From Deltaproteobacteria bacterium (lineage in GTDB: Bacteria; Desulfobacterota; Syntrophia; Syntrophales; UBA5619): DNA of 36,118 nucleotides. Shown in pieces: positions 15,058 through 22,468 of the stretch (position 1 is its first letter; the number at the start of each line of letters is the position of its first letter). The stretch spans positions 1 to 36,118 of the forward strand of contig JAPLJY010000081.1 in the NCBI GenBank assembly GCA_026388345.1, read 5' to 3'. A program made the translations under genes and the position numbers. The notes under the pieces are model-generated. The model saw only the letters and a list, made by a program, of their open reading frames with translations. It did not search any database and was not told where the DNA came from.

Positions 15058-15535
15058 AGTTCTTGGGAAATGGCGAGTGGTCTCGCCCGTTGTTCGAGCT
15101 TGTCCGCAGGAGCTCGATAAACCGCTTTTGCTGAGCGGGGTTCATGATTTTCTTCGACTCCGCGATGTGCGCAATGACCTCCTTTTGAAGCTCATCCTGG
15201 AAACCCGCGATTTCCTTTCGGATCGCCTCCGTCCGCGGCAGATCGATCTCCTTCTCCCCCAGACAGTCGATCAGGAGATTTCTCTTGGCCTCGATCCCCG
15301 CTTCGAGCTCATTGAGACGGCGGTGAAACGAGTTGGCCAGCGACGCCATTTTTGCCAGTTGCCCGGGGGAAAGACCGAGATCCTGATAGAGATAATGGTC
15401 TTCCTGGTTGAGCGGACAAGGCGCCGACGGCGGGAGGCATGTGTTGCGCCAGTAGTGGTATCCGATGGTGGCGACGGCGGACGCGTTGACGACCAGCGAC
15501 AGAGTCAGAACGACGATCAGCAACTTCCCCTTCAT
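15056..15535 (-). CDS. Periplasmic metal-sensor-like protein (CnrX/Spy family)
   Basis: The product has 159 residues: a short basic start, a membrane anchor (LLIVVLTLSLVVNASAVATIG) and a periplasmic helical hairpin. LSPGQLAKMASLANSFHRRLNEL and MNPAQQKRFIELL are the paired family motifs, and HYWRNTCLPPSAPCPLNQEDHY offers Cys and His ligands just outside the membrane. In Cupriavidus CnrX such a protein binds metal and, with a membrane anti-sigma factor, frees an ECF sigma factor. Here the gene overlaps a zinc-finger anti-sigma gene by four bases, which is the same pairing. No sigma gene adjoins. Confidence 0.8.
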   Translation of the reverse strand: MKGKLLIVVLTLSLVVNASAVATIGYHYWRNTCLPPSAPCPLNQEDHYLYQDLGLSPGQLAKMASLANSFHRRLNELEAGIEAKRNLLIDCLGEKEIDLPRTEAIRKEIAGFQDELQKEVIAHIAESKKIMNPAQQKRFIELLRTSSNNGRDHSPFPKN

Positions 15536-16032
15536 TTCCGATACTCCTCCGTAAAACGGGCCATGCGCAGGTAGCCGTCACCCAGTGTCCCCGGCGGCGC
15601 GGCGGAAAAGACCCTGAAAGAAACGATGCCCGTGCCCGCCCTGGAAGCCTGCACCTGAGCGGGAGCGGACGAGAGACCCGACACCAGGGCGTTTCCCAGA
15701 TAGCCCCCCAGCACCATCCCCACGAGCAAGAGAACAGCCGCCATCGCCGGGGCGGGATACGCCCGATAAATCCAGGAAAGCCAGGGGAAGCGCCACCGCG
15801 AACGGGGCTCGGGAACGGCATCGATCCGTTCGAAAAGACGCCGTTCGAATCCCGGAAAAGCCTCGATTTCCGGAATTTTCTCCAACCGTTGCCAGACCTG
15901 TTCCAGTTTGGCATGGGCGCTCCGGCAAGCCGGACACCCTTCCAGGTGCGCGGATATTCGATCCCGTTCTTCCCCGCCGATTTCCCCATCCTGGTACGCG
16001 GCAAGCCTTTTTCGGATGTGATGGCACCTCAT
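15532..16032 (-). CDS. Zinc-finger anti-sigma factor (ZAS type), membrane-anchored
   Basis: The product has 166 residues from the ATG at 16032 (GTGGGGATCAAG upstream); a longer frame from 16083 adds 17 doubtful residues. The N-terminal domain has the HisX3CysX2Cys signature (HLEGCPAC, with Cys3 and nearby His residues in MRCHHIRK), which clamps an ECF sigma factor. A single membrane helix follows (PAMAAVLLLVGMVLGGYLGNAL) and then a periplasmic tail of about 60 residues. It is the first gene of a two-gene unit with the CnrX-like sensor. The sigma gene that usually precedes such a gene is missing; the two ECF genes in this window at 9.2 and 22.5 kb, both without partners, are the obvious candidates. 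Confidence 0.86.
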   Translation of the reverse strand: MRCHHIRKRLAAYQDGEIGGEERDRISAHLEGCPACRSAHAKLEQVWQRLEKIPEIEAFPGFERRLFERIDAVPEPRSRWRFPWLSWIYRAYPAPAMAAVLLLVGMVLGGYLGNALVSGLSSAPAQVQASRAGTGIVSFRVFSAAPPGTLGDGYLRMARFTEEYRK

Positions 16033-16275
16033 CTTGATCCCCACTTTATTATCCCTATTCATCTCATCCCGATCCCGATTCATACTGGATTAAACGACAC
16101 GGAATGCAAAAACCTGCGGTGATTTTTTAAACCTGATTTTCGCCACCATTGGAGGGAGTAATGCAATAAGTGACATTGGATAATCTTGGATTTGATGGGG
16201 CTTATTGTGATCGGGTGGTTCACTTAGGCTTTTTTTGTTAACTAAGACAATGAATCAGGAGCTACCAATAATAGC

Positions 16276-17169
16276 TCAAATCAGTACATCTTCCATCCAG
16301 CCGAGCTTGATCAACTGAATGCGGTTCAGATCGCTGACGCCCAGGTGATATTTTTTATCAGCAACGTTAATGTGCGTGGGCTGGACGTCGAGTTCACGGT
16401 CTTCGCCGAAAAATGTGATTCGTTTCTTTTGCAGAAGATGAGCGCCTACCGCATCCACGGCTACAGGATCGGTTCCCAGGAGCAGCCCCCTGTAAGGCCA
16501 GACATAGCGACGGTCAAAAAAACTGGCCCCTCTTCCATAGAACTGGGGTTGGAGTGCGCAAAGGATGTTCAGGCGGGTTTTCCCCTTTACGATCGGCAGA
16601 TCCCAAATCCTGGCCAGATCCGCGCAGGCATCGGCATGGTATTCCGAGGGCCGGGGGACGAATTGGATATAATTTTTGATACAGCTTCCAATCCCGGCCC
16701 AGTGGTGCGTCCTTACCGGCCGCACATTGACAAGGGCTGTGGAGTTTTGGAATATTGGGTTGTTCCGGACACCCCGGTCATCGATACTTATGTTTTTTTC
16801 CAATACGCCTGCGTCCATCAGTCGCCGCCGGATGGCGGCTTCCAGTTCTTTCGGTGTTGGCAAATCCCTCCAGCTGTTACTCTTAATTCCCACCACATCC
16901 GAGGAATTGAAGAGCTGCTGCCAGGCCTGCAGAGGTTCTTTTTCTGAGAGAAGGGTTTTCAGCGCATCATCCACCATGGATTGGACGATTTCCCCATGGA
17001 TTTTCCCCTCCGCAGAAACAGCCTCCGGGTGGCGTATGAGGATTACCTTGGTCTTTCCCTCGGCATATGCTGACTCTTTCCAAATCTCCGGCGCTAAAGA
17101 CGCGGCCAGCGCCATCCCTGCCGTTCCCCAAAGAAAATCTCTGCGGGTAATCGCTCTCTCTTCGGCCAT
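16276..17169 (-). CDS. DUF362 domain protein with Tat signal
   Basis: The product has 297 residues from the ATG at 17169; a GTG two codons earlier overlaps the preceding stop. The start ITRRDFLWGTAGMALAASL is a twin-arginine (TRRDF) signal peptide, so it is exported folded. The DUF362 core is seen in DVVGIKSNSW, LVNVRPVRTHHWAGIGSCIKNYIQF, and RGLLLGTDPVAVDAVGAHLL. DUF362 proteins are often fused or linked to iron-sulfur proteins, and their reaction is not known. It follows the DUF6599 gene by two bases, so the pair is translationally coupled. An inverted repeat GAGCTA/TAGCTC (16259-16277) overlaps its stop but lacks a T-tract. Between it and the anti-sigma gene (16033-16275) I see no gene. 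Confidence 0.86.
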   Translation of the reverse strand: MAEERAITRRDFLWGTAGMALAASLAPEIWKESAYAEGKTKVILIRHPEAVSAEGKIHGEIVQSMVDDALKTLLSEKEPLQAWQQLFNSSDVVGIKSNSWRDLPTPKELEAAIRRRLMDAGVLEKNISIDDRGVRNNPIFQNSTALVNVRPVRTHHWAGIGSCIKNYIQFVPRPSEYHADACADLARIWDLPIVKGKTRLNILCALQPQFYGRGASFFDRRYVWPYRGLLLGTDPVAVDAVGAHLLQKKRITFFGEDRELDVQPTHINVADKKYHLGVSDLNRIQLIKLGWMEDVLI

Positions 17170-17171
17170 AC

Positions 17172-18089
17172 TCACATCTCCCCAATCTTTTTTTCCGTTC
17201 CTCTGATCAATTCTTCCCCTTCCCGCTCGCTCCCTGCACCGAAAACGATCAGGACAAATTCATTTACCTTTTTGATTGCTGTCCATTTCTTGTCTTCTGT
17301 CTGCAGTAGGCCCTTTTCGGAAACCTCTGGCATATAGGCTCTCTTAAAACTCTGCAATGCCGCTTCGGCCTCTTTCACGTCCGGATATCGTACCAAAAGC
17401 AAATGAATCTTTTTCCCTGCACGCAGGTATTGGGCAAGTATAACCTCGGTTTTAGGATTCAGGTTAAGGATATTCCGGGTTGCTACGAAAAACCGCTGAT
17501 TCAAAAGGATATGGCTATGAAGATAGCGAATGTTCGTTTCTACAAGCCCCGTCTTCCCGTCCGGAAGGGCGCTGATCAATTTCGGCGCTTGACCTGTCCA
17601 CTGGATGGAATTAGCAACTGCCCGTCCCAAACTAAGAATGGCCTGTCCCACTTCCGGCCCTTCCCCATCCGCATAGACGCTGACAAAGAATTTCCCCTTC
17701 CAGAATCGCAGCAGCCCTCCCCCGAACTCCGACCCTTGACCGATTCCGGCTTCTTCGTCCTGGCGTTCCAAGGAGAAGATTCCATAGGCGTCGTTCGAGG
17801 AGCCCATGTCATACAATTCAGCAATGATGTGGGGATATCCGGTTTTTTCAAACTGGCGAACAATCAGATTCTTGAAATTATAGGCAAGATAAACCTCCCC
17901 GGCGCCGTCGATATAATTGAAGATGGCCCGAGATCCATAAACTTCCTCCTTTCCGTCCCATTTCCAGCCTTCTGCTGCCGCAGGCCAAGAAATCCCCAGG
18001 CTTGTTTTCTCTTTTTCTCCCCCTTCCACTCCCTGAGGTATCGTCATAATATTGAATACTGCCACTATGAATAAGATCCAGTTTCTCAT
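17172..18089 (-). CDS. DUF6599 family exported protein
   Basis: The product has 305 residues with a signal peptide (MRNWILFIVAVFNIMTIPQG). The segment VYGSRAIFNYIDGAGEVYLAYNF, followed by YDMGSSNDAYGIFSLER, is the hallmark of the family now called DUF6599. These proteins recur next to DUF362 genes in anaerobic bacteria, and the function is not established. Here it precedes the DUF362 gene with two bases between stop and start. Both products leave the cytoplasm, one by Sec and one by Tat, so they may meet in the periplasm. Confidence 0.78.
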   Translation of the reverse strand: MRNWILFIVAVFNIMTIPQGVEGGEKEKTSLGISWPAAAEGWKWDGKEEVYGSRAIFNYIDGAGEVYLAYNFKNLIVRQFEKTGYPHIIAELYDMGSSNDAYGIFSLERQDEEAGIGQGSEFGGGLLRFWKGKFFVSVYADGEGPEVGQAILSLGRAVANSIQWTGQAPKLISALPDGKTGLVETNIRYLHSHILLNQRFFVATRNILNLNPKTEVILAQYLRAGKKIHLLLVRYPDVKEAEAALQSFKRAYMPEVSEKGLLQTEDKKWTAIKKVNEFVLIVFGAGSEREGEELIRGTEKKIGEM

Positions 18090-18150
18090 TTCAAAACACC
18101 GCGCCAGATGGAGGAGACTCCATGGCAGGGAATAGCATTCGGATGAAGCC

Positions 18151-18191
18151 TATAAAAACAGAAGAGGGGGGTCTTTTGACCCCTCCTCTGT
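18151..18191 (-). terminator. Rho-independent terminator of the dodecin gene
   Basis: On the minus strand a long stem (ACAGAGGAGGGGTC pairing with GACCCCCCTCTTCTGT, with two bulged bases) closes an AAAA loop and is followed by TTTTAT. It starts 33 bases after the dodecin stop. Confidence 0.86.
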
Positions 18192-18224
18192 GTATCGCTA
18201 TCATCCTTAATCGATAAATCATCT

Positions 18225-18428
18225 TCATTCATGATACTTGAATGAAAGGTTTAACCTTATCCTGAAGGCGGTTATCTTTCCTTTCTCGACGGTGACATCC
18301 TGCCTCACAACCTCCGCAACCCTCAGTTCTTCGAGGGATTTTGCGGCAGTCGCCAGGGCCTTTTGGGTGGCGTCTTCCCATGACTTTGGACTTGTCCCTA
18401 CAATTTCAACGATTTTGTACACAGACAT
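18225..18428 (-). CDS. Dodecin, flavin-storage protein
   Basis: The product has 67 residues, the normal dodecin length. It has MSVYKIVEIVGTSPKSWEDATQKALATAAKSL, the characteristic first strand and helix with the SxxSWEDA pattern, then strand VVRQDVTVEKGKITAFRIRLNLSFKYHE. Dodecins form hollow 12-mers that store flavin dimers in the cytoplasm and protect against flavin photochemistry. The tryptophan that stacks on flavin is present (SWEDA). A strong AAGGAGG precedes the ATG, and a terminator follows, so it can be monocistronic. It lies 74 bases downstream of a small membrane frame and the predicted selenoprotein on the same strand. Confidence 0.93.
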   Translation of the reverse strand: MSVYKIVEIVGTSPKSWEDATQKALATAAKSLEELRVAEVVRQDVTVEKGKITAFRIRLNLSFKYHE

Positions 18429-18502
18429 AACAGTTCCTCCTTTTTTTTAGTTGAGTAGACCACTTTCTCCAGATACCGCAGGTCGATGTTTGTTTTCTCC
18501 GT

Positions 18503-18619
18503 TTACCGCTTGGTTTCCCGGCGGTGCCACAGCATTTCAAACATGTTTCCTTTGGCCCCAACCCTCACATAACAGGTTATACATATCAAAATGATCAAGG
18601 AAATAACATCGTGCGTCAT
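18503..18619 (-). CDS. Possible 38-residue single-helix membrane protein
   Basis: The ATG at 18619 lies two bases after the stop of the predicted selenoprotein gene, with GGAG ten bases upstream. The peptide has a short start (MTHD), a hydrophobic helix VISLIILICITCYV with two cysteines, and a basic C-terminal part ending MLWHRRETKR. It resembles a small inner-membrane protein co-expressed with the selenoprotein. Its shortness means it could be a chance frame. Confidence 0.35.
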   Translation of the reverse strand: MTHDVISLIILICITCYVRVGAKGNMFEMLWHRRETKR

Positions 18620-18621
18620 GA

Positions 18622-19104
18622 TTAAATGACTCCATCGCGGCTCATCTGGAGGCATTTTGTGATAGCGAAATTCAGGAAGAGATCGCATGCCTCCTTCCAA
18701 GCCCGGTTTTCCACGTAGTGGGCCACGTCCTGGGGATTACTGAAGTCGCAACGGCAGAGGGCAAGGCAATCGGTAGCGCCGAAGGTTTTGATGAAATCGG
18801 CATAGAGTTGCTTGACGCCCTCGATGGCCCGGCTTCTCTGGTTGGGGTACTCCTCGGGCGGCGCTCCGATGTTGCGGCCACAATAGAGGCCAATGGTGAC
18901 ACCGCTGCCTATCAGGGTGCCGCAGGCCGCCTGGCCAGCTATGATGGCTCCCGTGTACCCGGCCGTCGCCCATGAATCGGAAGCTGGCAACTCCCAAAGG
19001 ACCTGCAGTCCCTGCAGGCTTGCTTCGGCTCAGGTGTAACGGTGCATCCGCTGGCGGGCTTTTTTAAGCGTTTCCTGGATGACTGCTTCATCTTTCTGGT
19101 CCAA
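18622..19104 (-). CDS. C_GCAxxG_C_C family redox protein, predicted selenoprotein (in-frame TGA = Sec25)
   Basis: The gene is open from a TTG at 19104 (GGAGGTG seven bases upstream) to the TAA at 18622, except for one in-frame TGA at 19030-19032. Read through, it gives 160 residues. The first part ends QRMHRYT, then U25, then AEASLQGLQVLWELP. Family proteins have an invariant cysteine at this position (NCAQAV-like), then a GCAxxG-type motif, here CGTLIG at residues 61-66, then later cysteines: C75, C113, C117, C119, C140 and C151. A hairpin of SECIS type begins exactly 11 bases after the TGA. Starting after the TGA would leave a TTG with no ribosome-binding site and lose the first conserved residue. 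The family is thought to do thiol/disulfide or metal chemistry in anaerobes. No Sec machinery is in this window. Confidence 0.8.
19002..19032 (-). promoter_or_regulatory. Candidate bacterial SECIS element with its UGA
   Basis: On the minus strand UGA (19030-19032) is followed by 11 bases and then CCUGCAGGGACUGCAGG (19002-19018), a perfect 7-bp stem with a GGA loop. The 11-base gap, 17-base hairpin length and G in the loop match the upper hairpin of E. coli fdhF, which binds SelB. Confidence 0.75.
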
Positions 19105-19453
19105 GTTTTCACCTCCACGAACCTTATATTTGCTGGTCAATTTACCTGGTCTTTATAGAGTACAATCAGGCTTTTTTGCCGACACAATACGAAATGAAAT
19201 CCGGTTTCTGATCAGGTATCCGACGACTCTAAAAACCGCTGAGGTGCTATCCGTGATTACCCAGAAACGGAATTGGAGGTGTGCAGAAGGAGAGGAACTC
19301 CATCACGTAGCCCGATGCTAAAGGAGAACGGGCGACGTGTCAATAGAAATATAAATGAGTCGATTACAGCCAACAGGGATTACGGTTAGAAAGGATTGAT
19401 CTCTGTCAGAATCGCCGGATGCTTTGTTTCAGGAAGCAAATGACCCAATAAAC
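19105..19453. other. Intergenic stretch, 349 bases, nothing recognised
   Basis: It lies between the start of the selenoprotein gene and the end of the caspase-like gene. I find no family signature, no convincing promoter and no clear terminator. A small GGC-AAAAAA-GCC motif is near 19170. Confidence 0.5.
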
Positions 19454-20980
19454 CTATCTGCCAGAACGCACCGGGAGTGCCCGGGTGCCGCTGTCGCGCG
19501 ACTGGGGAGCCCAGTACCGATTGCCAGGGTCGAAACCTAAGATGGCAGCTTCGGAACCGCGTGTCTCGGAGGCCCAGGGAGCAGTACAGGTAAGACGAAT
19601 CAATTCCGTTAAATGGGCATCCCTCCCACAGTAAGACTTATAAGATTTCCCCGTATCATACAACCCCGCCAGCTCTTCCTGCGTTGGCATCCGCCAGTCC
19701 ATATAACCGCCCCCGCGATAGTTCTCGCAATAACTCTTGGCCTCCGCCCAATTTATATTTCTCCCGTTGTCCTTCGCCGCCCACATCAGGTTCGTCCGAG
19801 TGTCCAGAACCGTCCCATTGTCATAGGCGATGAAACGGCCGTCCCTGGCGGTCTCGCTGGTTGTGGGTTGAGAGGGGCGCTTCGCCATGGCAAGCTGTTT
19901 CTTTTCCTCAGCCATCTTGCTGCGCTCCGCCTCCAACTCCTTTCTCTCAGCATCGAGCGCCTTCTGCCGTTCCAGATCTTGTTTTTCCCGCGCCAGTTCC
20001 TGCTTCTCCCTCTCCAGAGCAGCTTTCTGCCGCACAAAGTCATCAGAATCCTGTCGCAGCGCCGATTTCTTCAGATAAGAAGGGGCATCAGAAGTGGAAA
20101 AGGAAGCGGTCGTTAAGGCCACGAAGACAAAACCTCCCCCTTGGTCACCTGTGTCCCGGACGGGGCTGCACAGAGGCTGCTGCTCCGAATTGTTGGCAAT
20201 GATCGGTGCTATCTGGCTGTAGAGCTCCTGGGTCGTGATGTATGGCTTCTCATTTTTTGTCAGTGCCTTGATCAATTGGTAGGCAAAGATGCTGTGGCCT
20301 TCCGAACCGCTGTCCGACACCGGCGTCTTGTTCCCCGATGTCATTCCCCAGCGGCTCTTTTCGTTATAGAGGTTCAGGTAATACCGGTCATCGATGACGG
20401 TCGGCAGAGACCTGCTTTCACCGAAAAGAGTACCGGAATAGCAGGAGTCCGACACCAACAAGACATGTCTGGCCTTCATGCCCCTCATTACCCGCTGCAC
20501 ATAATTATTGTCCAGATAGGTTGCAGGGTTGCCACCTGTCGCATCTGCCGGAACCCACCAGCCGTCATTCAAAACCCGGTCTACATCCCCATGGCCGGCG
20601 TAGTAAATCAAGACACTCTCATCAGGCGATGTGCCCGCGGCAAGATCACGCATTTTATCCATGATCGTTTGCCTTGTCGCCTGCCGATCCAAGAGCAAGG
20701 TGACCTGGAAACCGTAACGGGTTTGAAGCAGACTCGCAAATTCCCTGGCGTCATTAACGGCAGTTTTGAGGGCGGGGATTTTCGGATCCTTGTAGTCGTT
20801 GATGCCTATCACAAGAGCCCTGTATTCACCCAGCTTTCCACTTTTATGGCTCAGATCATCTTTGCTATTTATCTCCACACCACGTGCGGCCTGGAACTCA
20901 CAGGGGATCAAAAGAAAACTTATAAAGACGAGGCAGGTTATCGTGAATTTGAACAATAAAATCTTTGATAAACATCTCAT
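19454..20980 (-). CDS. Secreted caspase-fold protease (peptidase C14) with coiled coil and DUF1566 tail
   Basis: The product has 508 residues: a hydrophobic signal or anchor (LLFKFTITCLVFISFLLIPC; the Cys27 in this stretch could be a lipid site), then a caspase-like p20 domain with YRALVIGINDYKD, the catalytic histidine in YYAGHGD (H130) and the catalytic cysteine in VSDSCYSG (C180). A p10-like part follows (SIFAYQLIKALTKN). Residues about 318-368 are a charged coiled coil (REKQELAREKQDLERQK and similar). From about residue 385 there is a DUF1566/Lcl-type domain (GTVLDTRTNLMWAAKDNGRNI, MDWRMPTQEELAGLYD). Bacterial caspase homologues are often effectors or processing proteases. Here it is exported, so it acts on the envelope or outside. 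It stands alone with its own promoter. Both catalytic residues are intact. Confidence 0.88.
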   Translation of the reverse strand: MRCLSKILLFKFTITCLVFISFLLIPCEFQAARGVEINSKDDLSHKSGKLGEYRALVIGINDYKDPKIPALKTAVNDAREFASLLQTRYGFQVTLLLDRQATRQTIMDKMRDLAAGTSPDESVLIYYAGHGDVDRVLNDGWWVPADATGGNPATYLDNNYVQRVMRGMKARHVLLVSDSCYSGTLFGESRSLPTVIDDRYYLNLYNEKSRWGMTSGNKTPVSDSGSEGHSIFAYQLIKALTKNEKPYITTQELYSQIAPIIANNSEQQPLCSPVRDTGDQGGGFVFVALTTASFSTSDAPSYLKKSALRQDSDDFVRQKAALEREKQELAREKQDLERQKALDAERKELEAERSKMAEEKKQLAMAKRPSQPTTSETARDGRFIAYDNGTVLDTRTNLMWAAKDNGRNINWAEAKSYCENYRGGGYMDWRMPTQEELAGLYDTGKSYKSYCGRDAHLTELIRLTCTAPWASETRGSEAAILGFDPGNRYWAPQSRDSGTRALPVRSGR

Positions 20981-21024
20981 TCTCGTTCTCCTCTTTCTTC
21001 GCCTTTATGTAAGATGTTTATTCT

Positions 21025-21053
21025 ATTGTGATATTGTATTGAAGAAATGTCAA
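21025..21053 (-). promoter_or_regulatory. Promoter of the caspase-like gene
   Basis: On the minus strand TTGACA (21048-21053) is 17 bases from CACAAT (21025-21030), about 45 bases before the ATG at 20980, which has AGAGGAG just upstream. Confidence 0.6.
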
Positions 21054-21104
21054 TGAGATTCTATAGTAACATTAAAACCTCTTCTGATAAGTTTTCTGAT
21101 GTCC

Positions 21105-21136
21105 TTGACTTGGGTAAAAAAGGGTTGATTTATAGA
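21105..21136 (+). promoter_or_regulatory. Possible promoter of the Gfo/Idh/MocA gene
   Basis: TTGACT (21105-21110) is followed after 18-20 bases by TTTATAGA (21129-21136). The spacing and the -10 are not ideal, so support is weak. Confidence 0.35.
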
Positions 21137-21186
21137 ATGGTAATGCCGTACTTTCTTATATCAAAAATCTTAAAAGAGGTTTGAGA

Positions 21187-22371
21187 ATGAATAAAATCAG
21201 AATCGGTATGGCCGGCGCGCGCTTTGGAGCGGAGCTTCATCTTGATAATTACAAAGGATTCAGGGGCAGTCAGGTTGAAATAACCGGGGTCTGCTCTCGA
21301 AGCCGTGAAAGTGCAGAGGCCTGTGCGAAAAAATATAAGATCCCTTTTGTGACGACAAGTTTTGAGGAGCTTCTGAATCGTTCCGATGTTGATGTGATTG
21401 ATATCTGTGTTCCTCCTTCCCTTCATCATCCGTTTGCAGTCAAGGCGGCCGAAGCTGGAAAGCATCTCATTATGGAAAAACCTCTGACGGGGTATTTCGG
21501 CGAAACAGGCGACGCTGAACCGATCGGCGATAAGGTTTCCCGGGTCAAGATGCTTGAAGGGGCTCGTAAAAACGCATGGGCAATTCGCGATGCGGTCCTC
21601 AAGAACAAAGTGCTTCTGTGCTATGCCGAGAACTGGGTCTACGCGCCTCCGATAGCAAAACTTCGCAGGCTGATTCAGGCGGCCGCCGGCGGACGGATTC
21701 TCGATCTTCGCGCGCAGGAATCTCACTCAGGATCGAGTTCCATGTTCTCAAAGCACTGGAAAAATGCGGGAGGCGGATCGCTGATCCGTATGGGAGTGCA
21801 TTCAGTCGGTACGTGTCTGCATCTTAAAGACTTTGAAGGAAGAATCAAAGATGGAAAGCCGATCAAACCGATATCGGTGATCGCCGATACCGCGGTGCTT
21901 ATGAAAAGCGAAGCGGCTGCCCGCTCCGGCAAAAAATGGATCGCGGCTGATCCCGCGGATGTTGAAAACTGGGCAAATCTTTCCATCACATTCGATGACG
22001 GATCCAAAGGTCTTGTCACCGTGACGGACGCGGGACTTGGCGGGCTCAATACGACGGTGGATGTGAGAATGACCAATGCGACTCTCCGCGCAAATATGAC
22101 GCAGAATGATACGGTTCAGGCATATGCTCCTGATGATTCTGTTTTCAGGGATGAGTATTTTACTGAAAAGCTTGAGACCCGTGCAGGGTGGAACTCCCCC
22201 AGCGCCGATGAAGGATGGTTCAGGGGATTCATTCAGGAGATTGAGGATTTTGTTTCTGCGATTCGCGAAAAACGTGAACCTCTCGCAGGAATTGATCTGG
22301 CGGTGGATTGTGTTGAAGTTATATATGCGGCGTATCTTTCGGCGGCTGAGGGACGAAGAGTTGATCTGTAG
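21187..22371 (+). CDS. Gfo/Idh/MocA family NAD(P)-dependent oxidoreductase
   Basis: The product has 394 residues from the ATG at 21187 (AGAGG seven bases upstream). The Rossmann start is KIRIGMAGARFGAELHLDNY, the second strand VEITGVCSRSRESAEACAKKY, and the family motif is AGKHLIMEKPLTG, whose EKP lysine contacts the nicotinamide. The C-terminal half (WKNAGGGSLIRMGVHSVGTCLHL with the conserved GGG and H) is the substrate domain. Members oxidise or reduce sugars, inositols and similar polyols. The substrate is not predictable, and no sugar genes adjoin. The codon use looks more A/T-rich at third positions than the neighbours (many GAT, AAA, CTT), which hints at later acquisition. Confidence 0.91.
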   Translation: MNKIRIGMAGARFGAELHLDNYKGFRGSQVEITGVCSRSRESAEACAKKYKIPFVTTSFEELLNRSDVDVIDICVPPSLHHPFAVKAAEAGKHLIMEKPLTGYFGETGDAEPIGDKVSRVKMLEGARKNAWAIRDAVLKNKVLLCYAENWVYAPPIAKLRRLIQAAAGGRILDLRAQESHSGSSSMFSKHWKNAGGGSLIRMGVHSVGTCLHLKDFEGRIKDGKPIKPISVIADTAVLMKSEAAARSGKKWIAADPADVENWANLSITFDDGSKGLVTVTDAGLGGLNTTVDVRMTNATLRANMTQNDTVQAYAPDDSVFRDEYFTEKLETRAGWNSPSADEGWFRGFIQEIEDFVSAIREKREPLAGIDLAVDCVEVIYAAYLSAAEGRRVDL

Positions 22372-22468
22372 ATTGCCGTTGTAAGGGTTCTGCGGCGTTA
22401 TTATTCCGGCAACCAAATATATCAAAGCGCGATCGCCGTTCTCGGAAAATACGGACATTCCACAGAAT

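Noticed and set aside
19079..19321. 80-codon frame in the gap next to the selenoprotein
   Set aside because: It overlaps the selenoprotein start, has no ribosome-binding site and resembles no family.
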